From Cognatishimia sp. 1_MG-2023 (GTDB lineage Bacteria; Pseudomonadota; Alphaproteobacteria; Rhodobacterales; Rhodobacteraceae), in contig NZ_JAUORX010000003.1 of NCBI RefSeq assembly GCF_030548175.1, forward strand, positions 62,001-126,000: a stretch of DNA of 64,000 bases, given 5' to 3'. Positions 7,905 through 17,046 of the stretch are shown one piece after another (position 1 is the first letter of the stretch; every line of letters starts with the position of its first letter). Made by a program: the position numbers and the translations under genes. The notes below the pieces were generated by a model. The model ran no database searches and had not been told where the DNA came from. It was given only the letters and a program-made list of their open reading frames with translations.

Positions 7905-9680
7905 TTAAAATTGCTCAGCGTCCAGCGCCATAACGGTATCTGAACCGCTCTCGATCCGAGCCAAATGCATGGCCGTCGCGGGCAAGCGGCGTGCCATATA
8001 GTAGCGCGCTGTTGTCAGCTTTGTTTCATAGAACGCAGCGTCAGAGGTGCCCTCTGCCAAAGCCGTGTTCGCCGCCTTTGCCATACGCGCCCACATCAGA
8101 CCCAGGCAGACATGCCCAAACAGATGCATAAAGTCATAAGATCCTGCCAGCGCATGGTTCGGGTTCTTCATGCCGTTCTGCATGAAATACATGCCCGCCG
8201 CCTGCAGGTGCTTTGACGCGTCTTTCAGCGGGCCAACGAAATCAGCCATCGCCTCATCATCCCCATGCTCTTTGCAGAAGGTTTTCACGATTTCAAAGAA
8301 GGCCATGACGTGTTTACCACTGTCTTGAGCCAGCTTTCGTCCAACCAAATCAAGCGCTTGCACCCCATTGGCTCCTTCGTAGATCATTGTGATCCGCGCA
8401 TCACGGGTGAACTGGCTCATGCCATGTTCTTCGATGTAGCCGTGCCCGCCGTAAACTTGCTGCGCTTGAACAGTGGATTGATACCCTTCGTCGGTCAAAA
8501 AGCCTTTGATCACCGGCGTCATCAGTGACACCAGCCCGTCCGCGTCCTTGTCCTCAGACCGGTGCGCCTGATCAATCAGGTTTGCGCCCCACAACAGGAA
8601 CGCGCGCCCACCTTCGACAAAGCTTTTCTGATCCATCAGCGCACGGCGAATATCAGGATGCACAATCAGCGGGTCCGCCGGACCATCTGGGTTCTTTGCA
8701 CCCGTCACATCGCGACCTTGCAGACGGTCCTTGGCGTATTCGACAGCGTTTTGATACGCTGCTTCAGCTTGGGAAAGCCCCTGCATGCCCACACCCAAAC
8801 GCGCCTCGTTCATCATGGTGAACATGGCCCGCATGCCCTTGTGCTCTTCACCCAGCAGATAGCCGGTGGCCTCGTCGTAGTTCATCACACAGGTGGAATT
8901 GCCGTGAATACCCATCTTGTGTTCAATCGCGCCAACAGACACGCCATTGCGCGCGCCCAGCGATCCATCTTCATTCACCATCACCTTTGGCACGATAAAC
9001 AGCGACACGCCCTTGATCCCATCGGGGCCCCCGGGGATCTTCGCCAGAACCAAATGTACGATGTTTTCAGCCATGTCGTGATCACCGGCAGAGATGAAAA
9101 TCTTTTGGCCCGAAATCTTGTACGACCCATCACCCTGCGGCTCTGCCTTCGTGCGCATCAAACCCAGATCGGTGCCACAATGCGGCTCGGTCAGGTTCAT
9201 AGTGCCGGTCCATTCACAGCTGACCATTTTCGGCAAATACGTCGCTTTTTGCTGCTCTGTCCCGTGTACCAAAATGGCCGAGGCCGCGCCGTGCGTCAGG
9301 CCCTGATACATGGTGAACGCTTGGTTGGCGCCGGAAAACAATTCGCCAACTGCGGTGCCGATCACCGCTGGCATATTCTGTCCGCCAAACTCTTCGGGCA
9401 TATCCAGCCCGGTCCAGCCGCCGTCTTTGACCTGCTCAAACGCCTCTTTAAACCCGGTGGGTGTGCCAACCACGCCATTTTCAAACGAACAACCCTCGGC
9501 GTCACCCACAACATTCAGCGGCGCAACCACGCCACCGGCCAGCTTGCCTGCCTCTTCCAGAATTGCATTGGTGAAATCGCGATCCAAATCGGCGTAACCA
9601 GGGATGTCGCTTGCGCTGACGTTCAACACATCATGCAGGACAAACTGCATATCCTTTGTGGGGGCGGTATAAGTTGGCAT
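7905..9680 (-). CDS. Acyl-CoA dehydrogenase, long AcdH-C-terminal type
   Basis: 591 residues, longer than the usual 380-residue enzymes because of an extra C-terminal domain (about 460-591), as in DmdC and related FadE-like proteins. Visible FAD and substrate motifs include [44 protein letters not shown] and [14 protein letters not shown]; the catalytic Glu is probably that in [18 protein letters not shown]. It introduces the double bond in the first step of acyl-CoA oxidation. The start has GGAGGACTTT just before it. It lies 21 bases after a MerR gene, hence the same operon. Methylmercaptopropionyl-CoA dehydrogenase (DmdC) activity is an alternative that sequence reading alone cannot exclude. 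Confidence 0.85.
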   Translation of the reverse strand: MPTYTAPTKDMQFVLHDVLNVSASDIPGYADLDRDFTNAILEEAGKLAGGVVAPLNVVGDAEGCSFENGVVGTPTGFKEAFEQVKDGGWTGLDMPEEFGGQNMPAVIGTAVGELFSGANQAFTMYQGLTHGAASAILVHGTEQQKATYLPKMVSCEWTGTMNLTEPHCGTDLGLMRTKAEPQGDGSYKISGQKIFISAGDHDMAENIVHLVLAKIPGGPDGIKGVSLFIVPKVMVNEDGSLGARNGVSVGAIEHKMGIHGNSTCVMNYDEATGYLLGEEHKGMRAMFTMMNEARLGVGMQGLSQAEAAYQNAVEYAKDRLQGRDVTGAKNPDGPADPLIVHPDIRRALMDQKSFVEGGRAFLLWGANLIDQAHRSEDKDADGLVSLMTPVIKGFLTDEGYQSTVQAQQVYGGHGYIEEHGMSQFTRDARITMIYEGANGVQALDLVGRKLAQDSGKHVMAFFEIVKTFCKEHGDDEAMADFVGPLKDASKHLQAAGMYFMQNGMKNPNHALAGSYDFMHLFGHVCLGLMWARMAKAANTALAEGTSDAAFYETKLTTARYYMARRLPATAMHLARIESGSDTVMALDAEQF

Positions 9681-9701
9681 AAAGTCCTCCGGGTGCGAAA
9701 A

Positions 9702-10103
9702 TTATTCGGCTGCGTTTTTTTGCTGAGTCAGCGAGGAAATCATCTTTTCTCCCCACTTCAGCTGTTCTTTGAGGTCCATGATGGCATCATCAAGTTCCTC
9801 ACGTTGCCGTTCCAAATCAGCAAGCCGCTCTTGCGCCACGGCATAGGTTTGCGTCAGCTGCGTTTGCTGCTGATCCCCCATGTCGTACAGGTTCAAAAGT
9901 TGGCGAATCTCTTCGAGTGAAAACCCAAACCGCTTGCCGCGCAAAATCAGCTTAAGCCGTGCGCGATCTCGACGCGTGAACAGGCGTTTTTGCCCGTCAC
10001 GAATTGGGAACAGCAGTTCCTTGCTTTCATAAAACCGAAGTGTGCGCGGCGTCACGCCGAAGCTGTCGCACATTTGGCGAATGGTCATTTGATCTTCAGT
10101 CAT
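9702..10103 (-). CDS. MerR-family transcriptional regulator (first of two paralogues)
   Basis: 133 residues from ATG 10103, which has GAGG eight bases upstream. The N-terminal winged helix reads MTIRQMCDSFGVTPRTLRFY, followed by ARLKLILRGKRFGFSLEEIR and a long coiled-coil dimerisation helix ending in KNAAE. There are no metal-binding cysteines, unlike MerR/CueR, so it is closer to the type controlling acyl-CoA and branched-chain degradation. It is the first gene of the acyl-CoA dehydrogenase operon and has ACGT-core palindromes about 90 bases upstream, which suggests autoregulation. Confidence 0.85.
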   Translation of the reverse strand: MTEDQMTIRQMCDSFGVTPRTLRFYESKELLFPIRDGQKRLFTRRDRARLKLILRGKRFGFSLEEIRQLLNLYDMGDQQQTQLTQTYAVAQERLADLERQREELDDAIMDLKEQLKWGEKMISSLTQQKNAAE

Positions 10104-10190
10104 CACAGGTCCTCATCCGTGGTGTCGTAGATAAGCTGGGAACGTTTCTGAGTCGTTACAATGAAAATTCGAGTTTACGTAGTTGGTACG

Positions 10191-10231
10191 TTACGTCAAT
10201 TTATCGTTGACGTAACTTCCGTTAACGTAAC
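10191..10231. promoter_or_regulatory. Cluster of TTACGTCAA/TTGACGTAA palindromes (putative MerR operator)
   Basis: TTACGTCAA (10191-10199) and TTGACGTAA (10207-10215) form a perfect 9-bp inverted repeat with a 7-base spacer. GTTAACGTAAC follows at 10221-10231, and GTTTACGTA precedes at about 10173. The cluster lies in front of the MerR/acyl-CoA dehydrogenase operon. ACGT-core palindromes of this kind are typical of LiuR-like MerR regulators (recalled, not checked). Confidence 0.6.
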
Positions 10232-10302
10232 TCTGTGTTTTGGGTAATTTGTGAACGTCCAAAGGTGCTTTTGCGTCACGGCCATTGACCCATTTACCAA
10301 TA

Positions 10303-10332
10303 GAAAAAGGGGCGAAACCAATGTTTCACCCC
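10303..10332 (-). terminator. Rho-independent terminator of the second merR gene
   Basis: On the minus strand GGGGTGAAAC, a 4-base loop and GTTTCGCCCC (one internal mismatch) are followed by TTTTTCT. It separates the two merR transcription units. Confidence 0.75.
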
Positions 10333-10380
10333 CTATAGATCATGGAATTTTCGTAGGCGTTTGTGCCGAAACGGCCCCGC

Positions 10381-10749
10381 TCACTCCGAAGATTTTTTCG
10401 CCACGTCGCGCACACGCGTTAATTCAGCAATCGCTTCGTCCAACTGTTCGCGCTGATCCTTCAGCTCGTCAAGCTGACGATTGGCGACGTCAACAAAGGC
10501 CGCCATTTGGGCTTTGCTGCCTTCGTTTTCATACATCAAAAGCCATTGGCGCAGCTCTTCCAGTTTGATGCCGAACTTGCGACCTCGCAAAATCAGCGTC
10601 ATCCGCGCTATTTCGCGCGCACCATAGAACCGGGAGCGCCCCTCGCGATCAGGTTGCAGCAGCTCAATATATTCGTAATAGCGCAAAGTCCTTGGCGTAA
10701 CGTCAAATTTCGCGCACATTTCCTTGAACGTAAGACGTTCTGCAGTCAT
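10381..10749 (-). CDS. MerR-family transcriptional regulator (second paralogue)
   Basis: 122 residues. The winged helix LTFKEMCAKFDVTPRTLRYY is followed by RMTLILRGRKFGIKLEELR and a C-terminal coiled coil. It is clearly paralogous to the protein encoded at 9702-10103 and also lacks metal-binding cysteines. It is transcribed alone, with its own terminator, and is divergent from the PaaI thioesterase pair; a TTGACGTAACATCAA site lies between them. I infer that it regulates itself, the thioesterases, or both. The effector is probably an acyl-CoA or related metabolite, but that is inference. Confidence 0.85.
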   Translation of the reverse strand: MTAERLTFKEMCAKFDVTPRTLRYYEYIELLQPDREGRSRFYGAREIARMTLILRGRKFGIKLEELRQWLLMYENEGSKAQMAAFVDVANRQLDELKDQREQLDEAIAELTRVRDVAKKSSE

Positions 10750-10814
10750 GTCATAATCTCCCTCATAGGGAATTTAGGCGGGTATTTCAAAATGAGCAAC
10801 AGGGCTTGCTTGTC

Positions 10815-10829
10815 TTGACGTAACATCAA
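10815..10829. promoter_or_regulatory. 15-bp imperfect palindrome between merR and paaI (putative MerR operator)
   Basis: TTGACGTAACATCAA is a palindrome with one mismatch and shares the TTGACGTAA core with the 10191-10231 cluster. It lies 24 bases before the GTG start of the thioesterase. Confidence 0.5.
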
Positions 10830-10852
10830 ATCGGGGGCGAAAGGTTAATTTC

Positions 10853-11278
10853 GTGACAACAGATAAGGCCAAACTGGCAAAGCAATTTATCGAAGCGATT
10901 CCACACGCCAAAGCTTTGGGAATGGACATGACCGAAATCGGTGATGGCATAGCCCAGCTTGAAATGGACTATGACGAACGCTTTATCGGCGATCCCGAAA
11001 CCGGGGTGATTTCTGGCGGTGCGGTTTCTGCATTGATGGATACCTGTTGTGGCGCTGCCGTCATGAGCCATCCACAGGTCAAAGGCGCAACAGCCACGAT
11101 TGATCTACGCATCGACTACATGCGCGCAGCCGTTCCAGGCCAACGCATCCGCGCGCGGGCAGAGGTGTATCACCTCACACGCACCGTCGCCTTCGTTCGC
11201 GCCAAGTCCTATGACGACGACAGCGAAAACCCCGTTGCCACCGCCACTGGTGCCTTCACAGCGGAGCGTAAATCATGA
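10853..11278 (+). CDS. PaaI-family hotdog thioesterase, first of a pair
   Basis: 141 residues from a GTG start (AAGG about nine bases upstream). It is a hotdog-fold protein with GVISGGAVSALMDTCCG, where the usual HGG is replaced by SGG but the Asp is kept, and ATIDLRIDYMRAAVPGQRIR, the conserved strand pair of the 4HBT superfamily. It probably hydrolyses acyl-CoA or aryl-CoA thioesters in the cytoplasm. Its stop overlaps the start of a second hotdog gene (ATGA), so the two products may act together. The acyl specificity is not readable. Confidence 0.8.
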   Translation: MTTDKAKLAKQFIEAIPHAKALGMDMTEIGDGIAQLEMDYDERFIGDPETGVISGGAVSALMDTCCGAAVMSHPQVKGATATIDLRIDYMRAAVPGQRIRARAEVYHLTRTVAFVRAKSYDDDSENPVATATGAFTAERKS

Positions 11279-11784
11279 GCCGCCCACGTCCAGAACCCGT
11301 TCAAGTCGTCAAGCAACGCCGCGATGCCGCGCTCAGCGCTTTAGTCAGCTCCATTCCTTACAGCCAATTCCTCGGCATCCACTTTGATCGCCGCGGTGAC
11401 GAGCTAACCGCCACCATGTCCTTTGACGAAAAGATCATTGGCAACCCATTGCTGCCCGCGCTTCATGGCGGTGCCACCGCTGCCTTTCTAGAGATCACAG
11501 CGGTCATCGGCCTCAGCTGGTCGCGTCTTTGGGAGGACATGGAAACCGGCGTGCTGTCTTTGGACGAGATAGAGGCGGGCCACATGCCGCGCCTGCCCAA
11601 AACCATTGATTTCACTATCGACTACCTGCGCTCCGGCCTACCACGGGATTCCTACGCCCGTGCGCGTGTTAACCGCTCTGGCCGCCGCTACGCATCCGTT
11701 CACGTCGAAGCATGGCAAGACAACCGCGCCAAACTCTTCGCGCAAGGCACTGGCCATTTCCTCATTCCAGAACGCAAACCCTAA
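11275..11784 (+). CDS. PaaI-family hotdog thioesterase, second of a pair
   Basis: 169 residues. The hotdog segment LPALHGGATAAFLEIT keeps the His-Gly-Gly and has Glu where the first protein has Asp; TIDFTIDYLRSGLPRDSYAR is the matching strand pair. It is coupled to the first thioesterase by a 4-base overlap and followed one base later by the MATE pump gene. The two hotdog proteins carry complementary versions of the active-site elements, so a heteromeric enzyme is possible. Confidence 0.8.
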   Translation: MSRPRPEPVQVVKQRRDAALSALVSSIPYSQFLGIHFDRRGDELTATMSFDEKIIGNPLLPALHGGATAAFLEITAVIGLSWSRLWEDMETGVLSLDEIEAGHMPRLPKTIDFTIDYLRSGLPRDSYARARVNRSGRRYASVHVEAWQDNRAKLFAQGTGHFLIPERKP

Positions 11785-11785
11785 C

Positions 11786-13096
11786 GTGACCACGCCCGAG
11801 ATCACCCATCGCCGCATCCTCAAAATCGCGCTTCCCGTGGTTTTGTCCAACGCCACCGTGCCGATCCTCGGCGCGGTTGACGTAGGCGTCGTGGGCCAAT
11901 TGGGCGAGGCAGTGCCCATCGGCGCGGTCGCCATGGGCGCAATCATTCTTAGCACGATCTACTGGATCTTCGGCTTTCTACGTATGGGCACCGCAGGCCT
12001 CGTTGGCCAAGCCGCCGGTGCAGGCGACGATGCCGAAGTCTCAGCCTTCCTCACCCGCGCTCTGCTGATCGCCGGGGCAGGGGGTTTGGCCCTGATCCTT
12101 CTGCAACCGCTCATCTTTGCTGGGGCCTTCTGGCTATCTCCCGCCTCGCCAGAGGTCGAAAGCCTCGCCCGCGAATACCTCTTCATCCGCATCTGGACCG
12201 CCCCCGCTGCCATCGCCGTCTACGCGCTCACCGGATGGCTTGTCGCGATGGAACGCACAACCGGCGTCTTTTGGGTGCAACTCATCATGAACGGCGCCAA
12301 TATCCTGCTTGATCTCTGGTTCGTGCTGGGGCTGGGCTGGGGTGTGCAGGGCGTTGCCATTGCCACAGTCATTGCCGAACTCATGGGCGCAGGTGTCGGC
12401 ATCTACCTCTGCCGTGACGCCTTTCAAAACGTCGAATGGCGTAACTGGCTGCGGGTTTTTGACCGCGCCAAGCTGATCCGAATGGGCCTGCTAAACGTAG
12501 ACATCCTGATCCGTTCGGCCCTACTGATGGCCATCTTCACCAGCTTCGTTTTCGTCGGTGCGCGTTTTGGCGACGTGACCTTGGCGGCAAACGAAGTCCT
12601 CATCCAATTCACCTATATCACCGCCTACGCGATGGATGGATTTGCCTTCGCAGCCGAAGCGCTCATCGCCCGCGCTATCGGTCAGAAAAACCCAAAACGC
12701 CTGCGCAAATCCGCACTGAAGTGCAGCTTTTGGGGCATGGTCACATGCGTTTCAATGTCGATCTTTTTCGCATTCGGCGGCACATGGTTGATCTCTGTCA
12801 TGGCCAAATCCACAGAGGTACAAACCACCGCCGCAGACTACCTGCCATGGATGATAGCCGCACCTATCTTGGGCTGTGCGTCATGGATGCTGGATGGAAT
12901 TTTCATTGGGGCCACACAGGGCCGCGATATGCGCAACATGATGATCCTTAGCGCGATCATTTACGTGATCGCCGTCATCACCCTGATCCCAACCTATGGC
13001 AACCACGGCCTCTGGGCCGCGCTTGTCATATCATTCGTAGCTCGGGGCATCACACTCGGCGCGCGCTACCCCGCGTTAGAACGATCCCTCGCCTAA
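11786..13096 (+). CDS. MATE-family efflux transporter (DinF-like)
   Basis: 436 residues from GTG 11786, one base after the thioesterase stop. A longer in-frame extension upstream would overlap the thioesterase and is rejected because 436 residues is the normal MATE length. About twelve hydrophobic segments are visible in two halves; the first begins ILKIALPVVLSNATVPILGA, followed by DVGVVGQLG. These proteins export cationic or other toxic compounds using Na+ or H+ gradients. The operon link with thioesterases may be incidental. Its stop interlocks with that of the convergent ArsC-like gene (CTAA). Confidence 0.85.
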   Translation: MTTPEITHRRILKIALPVVLSNATVPILGAVDVGVVGQLGEAVPIGAVAMGAIILSTIYWIFGFLRMGTAGLVGQAAGAGDDAEVSAFLTRALLIAGAGGLALILLQPLIFAGAFWLSPASPEVESLAREYLFIRIWTAPAAIAVYALTGWLVAMERTTGVFWVQLIMNGANILLDLWFVLGLGWGVQGVAIATVIAELMGAGVGIYLCRDAFQNVEWRNWLRVFDRAKLIRMGLLNVDILIRSALLMAIFTSFVFVGARFGDVTLAANEVLIQFTYITAYAMDGFAFAAEALIARAIGQKNPKRLRKSALKCSFWGMVTCVSMSIFFAFGGTWLISVMAKSTEVQTTAADYLPWMIAAPILGCASWMLDGIFIGATQGRDMRNMMILSAIIYVIAVITLIPTYGNHGLWAALVISFVARGITLGARYPALERSLA

Positions 13097-13431
13097 AGGA
13101 TCTCTAAAACAGAGGTCGGAGGCCGACCCAACCGCGCCTGACCACCTGCAATCACAACCGGACGTTCGACCAGTTTCGGCACGGCAACCATCGCTGCAAT
13201 CAGCTCATCCTCTGAGCTGTCCTTAGACAGCCCACGTTCTTTGAACTCGGCTTCGCCCTTGCGGATCAGATCAATCGCCTTGATCCCCAACATGCCCAAA
13301 ACCTCACGGATTTCCGCCTCTGTCGGCGCATCCTCTAGGTACTTGCGGATCGTCACCGGGCCTTTTTCTTCAACCAATGCCAAAGTCTCGCGCGATTTCG
13401 AACAGCGCGGGTTATGCCAAATCTCGGTCAT
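13093..13431 (-). CDS. arsC: ArsC-family reductase (arsenate reductase, glutaredoxin type)
   Basis: 112 residues from ATG 13431, which overlaps the pyrD stop as ATGA; a TTG two codons earlier is less likely. The active-site [16 protein letters not shown] and the arginine-containing [16 protein letters not shown] are those of glutaredoxin-coupled ArsC. It would reduce arsenate to arsenite in the cytoplasm, but there is no arsenite pump or ArsR beside it, so an uncharacterised thiol-reductase role is also possible. Confidence 0.8.
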   Translation of the reverse strand: MTEIWHNPRCSKSRETLALVEEKGPVTIRKYLEDAPTEAEIREVLGMLGIKAIDLIRKGEAEFKERGLSKDSSEDELIAAMVAVPKLVERPVVIAGGQARLGRPPTSVLEIL

Positions 13432-14486
13432 AGCCAATCACTCCGTTTGCTGCCAACAGCGTCAGCAACGTTGTCAAATCCATCCCGCGCCAGCAGATCA
13501 TCCAACCCGCGCGCAATATCCGCGACCATAGACAACCCACCATAAACCAGCGCCGTATAAAGCTGCACAACAGAGGCACCCGCACAAATCTTGGCATAGG
13601 CTTGCTCGGCATTTGAAATGCCGCCAACACCCACCAACGGCAGCTTGCCCTCAGTCATCGCAGACAACTGCGCCAAAACCCGCGTCGATTTCTCAAACAA
13701 CGGCGCACCGGATAGACCGCCCATCTCGCCCTTGTGCTGCGACATCAGCCCATCGCGATCCAACGTCGTGTTGGTCGCAATAATCGCGTCCAATCCACTT
13801 TCCAACGCGACCTCAGCAATCTCTGCCAATTCCGCTTCGGATAAATCCGGCGCAATCTTCAAAAACACCGGGATCTTCTTCGAAAGCCCTTCACGCGCGT
13901 CCATCACACCCGCCAGCAACGCCGACAGCGCCGCTTTGCCCTGCAAATCCCGCAGCTTTTCGGTGTTCGGAGAACTCACATTCACCGTCGCAAAATCCAG
14001 ATGCGCGCCACAATGCGCCAACACCTTGGCAAAATCCGCTGCACGATCCTCTGAATCCTTATTCGCCCCAAGGTTCAAACCAATCACAGCATCCCGCGGC
14101 CGCTGCGCCAGGCGGCTTGCAATCGCTTCCATACCGTCATTGTTAAACCCAAACCGGTTGATCGCCGCACGATCCTCGGTCAAGCGAAACAACCGAGGCT
14201 TCGGATTGCCCGGCTGCGCCCGCGGAGTCGCGGCCCCAACTTCAAAGAACCCAAATCCCGCACGCGACAAGCCCAACAAAGCCGTCGCGTTTTTATCAAA
14301 ACCAGCCGCCAATCCCACAGGGTTCGGCACATCCAGCCCTGCAAATGACGTGCGCAACCGTGGTGACGTCACCAACCCGGGCGACGCAGCCGCGCCCAAT
14401 TGCAACGCTTTGATTGCCAAACCATGCGCGGTTTCTGGGTCCACTTTATGCAACAACGGCATGCCCAGTTTTTCCATCAAATTCAT
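13428..14486 (-). CDS. pyrD: Dihydroorotate dehydrogenase (quinone), class 2
   Basis: 352 residues. Class 2 features are an N-terminal membrane-associating segment ([20 protein letters not shown]) and the FMN/substrate motifs [38 protein letters not shown] (catalytic Ser), [18 protein letters not shown] and [12 protein letters not shown]. It oxidises dihydroorotate to orotate in pyrimidine synthesis, passing electrons to ubiquinone at the inner membrane. It is coupled to the DUF952 gene upstream (ATGA) and the arsC-like gene downstream (ATGA). Confidence 0.95.
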   Translation of the reverse strand: MNLMEKLGMPLLHKVDPETAHGLAIKALQLGAAASPGLVTSPRLRTSFAGLDVPNPVGLAAGFDKNATALLGLSRAGFGFFEVGAATPRAQPGNPKPRLFRLTEDRAAINRFGFNNDGMEAIASRLAQRPRDAVIGLNLGANKDSEDRAADFAKVLAHCGAHLDFATVNVSSPNTEKLRDLQGKAALSALLAGVMDAREGLSKKIPVFLKIAPDLSEAELAEIAEVALESGLDAIIATNTTLDRDGLMSQHKGEMGGLSGAPLFEKSTRVLAQLSAMTEGKLPLVGVGGISNAEQAYAKICAGASVVQLYTALVYGGLSMVADIARGLDDLLARDGFDNVADAVGSKRSDWL

Positions 14487-14824
14487 TGCGTCATCTCCTC
14501 AGGGAAAACATGTGCGCCGTCCACAAACGGCAACGGCTTGGCCCACAAAACCTCATCCAGCCTCATCGCGCGATACAGATGCGGGAACTTATCGCCACCG
14601 CGGGACACTTCCCACTTCAGCGCGTCGCCCAAATCATCCGCCTCCAGCGCCAGCAGCCACAGCCCATCCAGCCCAGCGAAATGCTTCGCCGCCGTCTCAG
14701 CCGCTTGCGACCCGGTGGAAAAATGCACAAAGCCATCGGCCAAATCTATCGGAGCGCCCAAAGTTTCACCTTTGGCCTGCAACGTGGCCCATTCATTGGC
14801 CTTAAATATCTTGAAAATCAGCAT
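14483..14824 (-). CDS. DUF952 family protein
   Basis: 113 residues if started at ATG 14824 ([12 protein letters not shown]), which matches the usual DUF952 N-terminus and length; an in-frame ATG at 14872 would add 16 residues. Neither start has a clear ribosome-binding site. Conserved features are [44 protein letters not shown] and the C-terminal [11 protein letters not shown]. The fold is ADP-ribosyltransferase-like in related families, but no activity is established. It is translationally coupled to pyrD. Confidence 0.8.
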   Translation of the reverse strand: MLIFKIFKANEWATLQAKGETLGAPIDLADGFVHFSTGSQAAETAAKHFAGLDGLWLLALEADDLGDALKWEVSRGGDKFPHLYRAMRLDEVLWAKPLPFVDGAHVFPEEMTQ

Positions 14825-14928
14825 GTCGCTCAAATGCCCGCCCGCTGCCTTAAGGTCAAGCTTTCCAGCCATGTCATGCGGCTGTTACCAATAATTCTGT
14901 ATTCAACGCCCATGAACACAAAGAAATT

Positions 14929-14944
14929 TTGACTCGCGGGTCAA
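14929..14944. promoter_or_regulatory. Near-perfect 16-bp palindrome upstream of the 5'-nucleotidase gene
   Basis: TTGACTCGCGGGTCAA matches its reverse complement at 14 of 16 positions and lies 44 bases before ATG 14988. It is a candidate operator; no cognate regulator is adjacent. Confidence 0.35.
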
Positions 14945-14987
14945 TTTTATGCCCAACTCTACGGATCTATAGCGAAAGGGGAGCAAT

Positions 14988-16547
14988 ATGTTTTCGCGTC
15001 TACTAACATCCGCTGCTGCACTGGCCGTCACCACAGGTATGGCCTCTGCCGATTATGCACTGACAATTCTTCACACAAATGATTTTCACGCGCGCTTTGA
15101 GCCGATCAGCCGATTTGATTCTGGCTGCTCTGCCGACAGCAACGCCGAAGGCAAATGTTTCGGCGGTTCCGCCCGTCTGAAATCCGCCGTCGACGCAGCC
15201 CGCGCGCAATACGAAAACTCCATCCTTGTGGATGGCGGCGACCAATTCCAAGGCACGCTGTTTTACACCTATTACAAAGGCAAACTCACAGCCGAGATGA
15301 TGAATACACTCGGCTATGACGGCATGACCGTGGGCAACCACGAATTCGACGATGGCCCCGAAGTGCTGCGCGGCTTCATGGATGCCATCAACTTCCCGAT
15401 CCTGATGTCCAACGCTGACGTGTCCGCGGAACCCCAGCTTGCGGGTGTTTTGCAGAAATCCACCGTCATCGAAAAGGGCGGCGAAAAGATCGGCATGATC
15501 GGCCTGACCCCAGAAAACACCGATGAACTGGCGTCACCGGGGGACAACATCACCTTCACCAGCGCAGTAGACGCGGTCCAATCCGAAGTCGATCGTCTGA
15601 CCGCCGAAGGCGTGAACAAGATCATCGTCCTGTCCCACTCTGGTTTTGCCAAAGACAAGATGGTCGCGGAAATGACCACGGGCGTGGATGTCATCGTTGG
15701 CGGCCACACGAACACCTATCTGTCAAACATCTCTGACCGCGCCGAAGGTCCGTACCCAACGGTCGTAGGTGAAACACAGATCGTATCGGCCTATGCCTAC
15801 GGCAAATTCCTTGGCCAGTTGAACGTTGTGTTTGATGACGACGGCGTCGTCAAGTCCGCACAGGGTGAGCCGTTGATCATGGATCGCTTCATCACTGAAA
15901 ACGATGCTGTTAAGGCCCGCATCGCCGAAGCTGCCAAACCGCTGGACGAAATCCGCAACAAAGTTGTGGCCGAAACAGCGACCGAAATCATCGGTGTCCG
16001 CGAAGAATGCCGTGCCGTTGAATGCGCCATGGGCAACCTAATCGCCGATGCGATGCTAGACCGTGTTAAAGACCAAGGCGTTGAAATCGCCATCCAAAAC
16101 GGTGGCGGCATCCGTGCCTCCATTGACGCGGGCGAGGTCACAATGGGCGAAGTCCTGACCGTTCTGCCATTTCAAAACACACTGTCCACATTCCAAGTGA
16201 CTGGCGCAACCATGGTTGCTGCACTTGAAAACGGTGTGTCCCAAGTGGAAGAGGGCGCAGGCCGTTTCCCACAAGTGGCGGGCATAACATTCGCTTTTGA
16301 CGCTGCAAAACCAGCGGGCGAACGCGTGTCTGATGTCATGGTCGGCGGCGCAGCCATTGATCTGGCCAAATCCTACAACGTTGTGTCCAACAACTATGTG
16401 CGTAACGGTGGCGACGGCTACAAGATGTTTAAAGATGCAGCAAATGCCTATGACTTTGGTCCAGACTTGGCAGATGTCACTGCCGAATTCATCGCCAAAA
16501 ACGCGCCATATACACCGTACAAAGACGGTCGCATCACTAAAAAATAA
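14988..16547 (+). CDS. Periplasmic bifunctional metallophosphatase / 5'-nucleotidase
   Basis: 519 residues. A signal peptide (MFSRLLTSAAALAVTTGMASA) is followed by the dinuclear-metal phosphoesterase domain with ILHTNDFHARFEP, DGGDQFQGT, VGNHEFDDG, SHSGF and VGGHTNTYL. The C-terminal 5'-nucleotidase substrate domain has NGGGIRASIDAGEVTMGEVL and NNYVRNGGDGY. It dephosphorylates nucleotides, and perhaps sugar nucleotides, in the periplasm, which serves phosphate and nucleoside scavenging. It is a single-gene unit with its own terminator; the ribosome-binding site is GGGGAGC before the ATG. Confidence 0.9.
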   Translation: MFSRLLTSAAALAVTTGMASADYALTILHTNDFHARFEPISRFDSGCSADSNAEGKCFGGSARLKSAVDAARAQYENSILVDGGDQFQGTLFYTYYKGKLTAEMMNTLGYDGMTVGNHEFDDGPEVLRGFMDAINFPILMSNADVSAEPQLAGVLQKSTVIEKGGEKIGMIGLTPENTDELASPGDNITFTSAVDAVQSEVDRLTAEGVNKIIVLSHSGFAKDKMVAEMTTGVDVIVGGHTNTYLSNISDRAEGPYPTVVGETQIVSAYAYGKFLGQLNVVFDDDGVVKSAQGEPLIMDRFITENDAVKARIAEAAKPLDEIRNKVVAETATEIIGVREECRAVECAMGNLIADAMLDRVKDQGVEIAIQNGGGIRASIDAGEVTMGEVLTVLPFQNTLSTFQVTGATMVAALENGVSQVEEGAGRFPQVAGITFAFDAAKPAGERVSDVMVGGAAIDLAKSYNVVSNNYVRNGGDGYKMFKDAANAYDFGPDLADVTAEFIAKNAPYTPYKDGRITKK

Positions 16548-16572
16548 GCCTCCTATACCAAGGTTGGTTCGA

Positions 16573-16602
16573 AACCCGGCAGCACTATCTGCCGGGTTTT
16601 TT
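16573..16602 (+). terminator. Rho-independent terminator after the 5'-nucleotidase gene
   Basis: AACCCGGCAG, a 6-base loop and CTGCCGGGTT form a perfect 10-bp stem followed by a T run. Confidence 0.9.
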
Positions 16603-16654
16603 CGTTTGATTTCCCGCCTTCACAGCCTCGGATCAAATCGTTAATAACATCTTT

Positions 16655-16960
16655 ATGGACCACCCGCTGATAGATCTAATTAATCAAAAAATCGCCGAAG
16701 CAGAGGCGAAGGGCGATTTTGATAATCTTCAAGGCGCGGGTAAACCGCTGCCGCCTGCGGACGACCCAGAAAATGCGCTGCTCAATCGGTTGGTAAAAGA
16801 AAGCGGCGGCGTGCCCGAATTTGTCTCGCTCTCTCGCGAACTGGATCGCCTGCGCGCCGAATTGCGCGAGACCGGGGACCGCACCCGTCGCCGTGACATC
16901 ATGAAAGAGATGTCGATGATGGAGGCCAAGATCGACATCGCCCGTAAAGCGCATCGCTAA
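16655..16960 (+). CDS. DUF1992 (DnaJ-related, YhdN-like) protein
   Basis: 101 residues. The N-terminal HPLIDLINQKIAEAEAKGDF and NLQGAGKPLPPADDPENAL are the DUF1992 signature; the rest is charged and helical (LDRLRAELRETGDRTRRRD). In some organisms this domain is fused to a J domain, but none is present here. The cellular role is unknown. It stands alone, with no operon partner. Confidence 0.8.
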   Translation: MDHPLIDLINQKIAEAEAKGDFDNLQGAGKPLPPADDPENALLNRLVKESGGVPEFVSLSRELDRLRAELRETGDRTRRRDIMKEMSMMEAKIDIARKAHR

Positions 16961-17046
16961 GCCTCGGCGATATTATTGCCAAAAAAATCCATCAAATTAA
17001 CGGCCCATTTTCATGGTTTTCCAAAAAACGCATCAAAATCGGGCTG

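Noticed and set aside
8562-9920. 452-codon open frame antisense to the acyl-CoA dehydrogenase gene
   Set aside because: His/Arg/Gln-rich translation without any domain; mirror of a real, well-conserved gene in a GC-rich genome.
11606-11785. 60-residue N-terminal extension of the MATE gene
   Set aside because: It overlaps the thioesterase gene fully in another frame and would exceed normal MATE length; GTG 11786 follows the stop by one base.
13618-14805. 395-codon open frame antisense to pyrD and DUF952
   Set aside because: Low-complexity Ser/Pro/Asn translation; pyrD on the other strand has all catalytic motifs.
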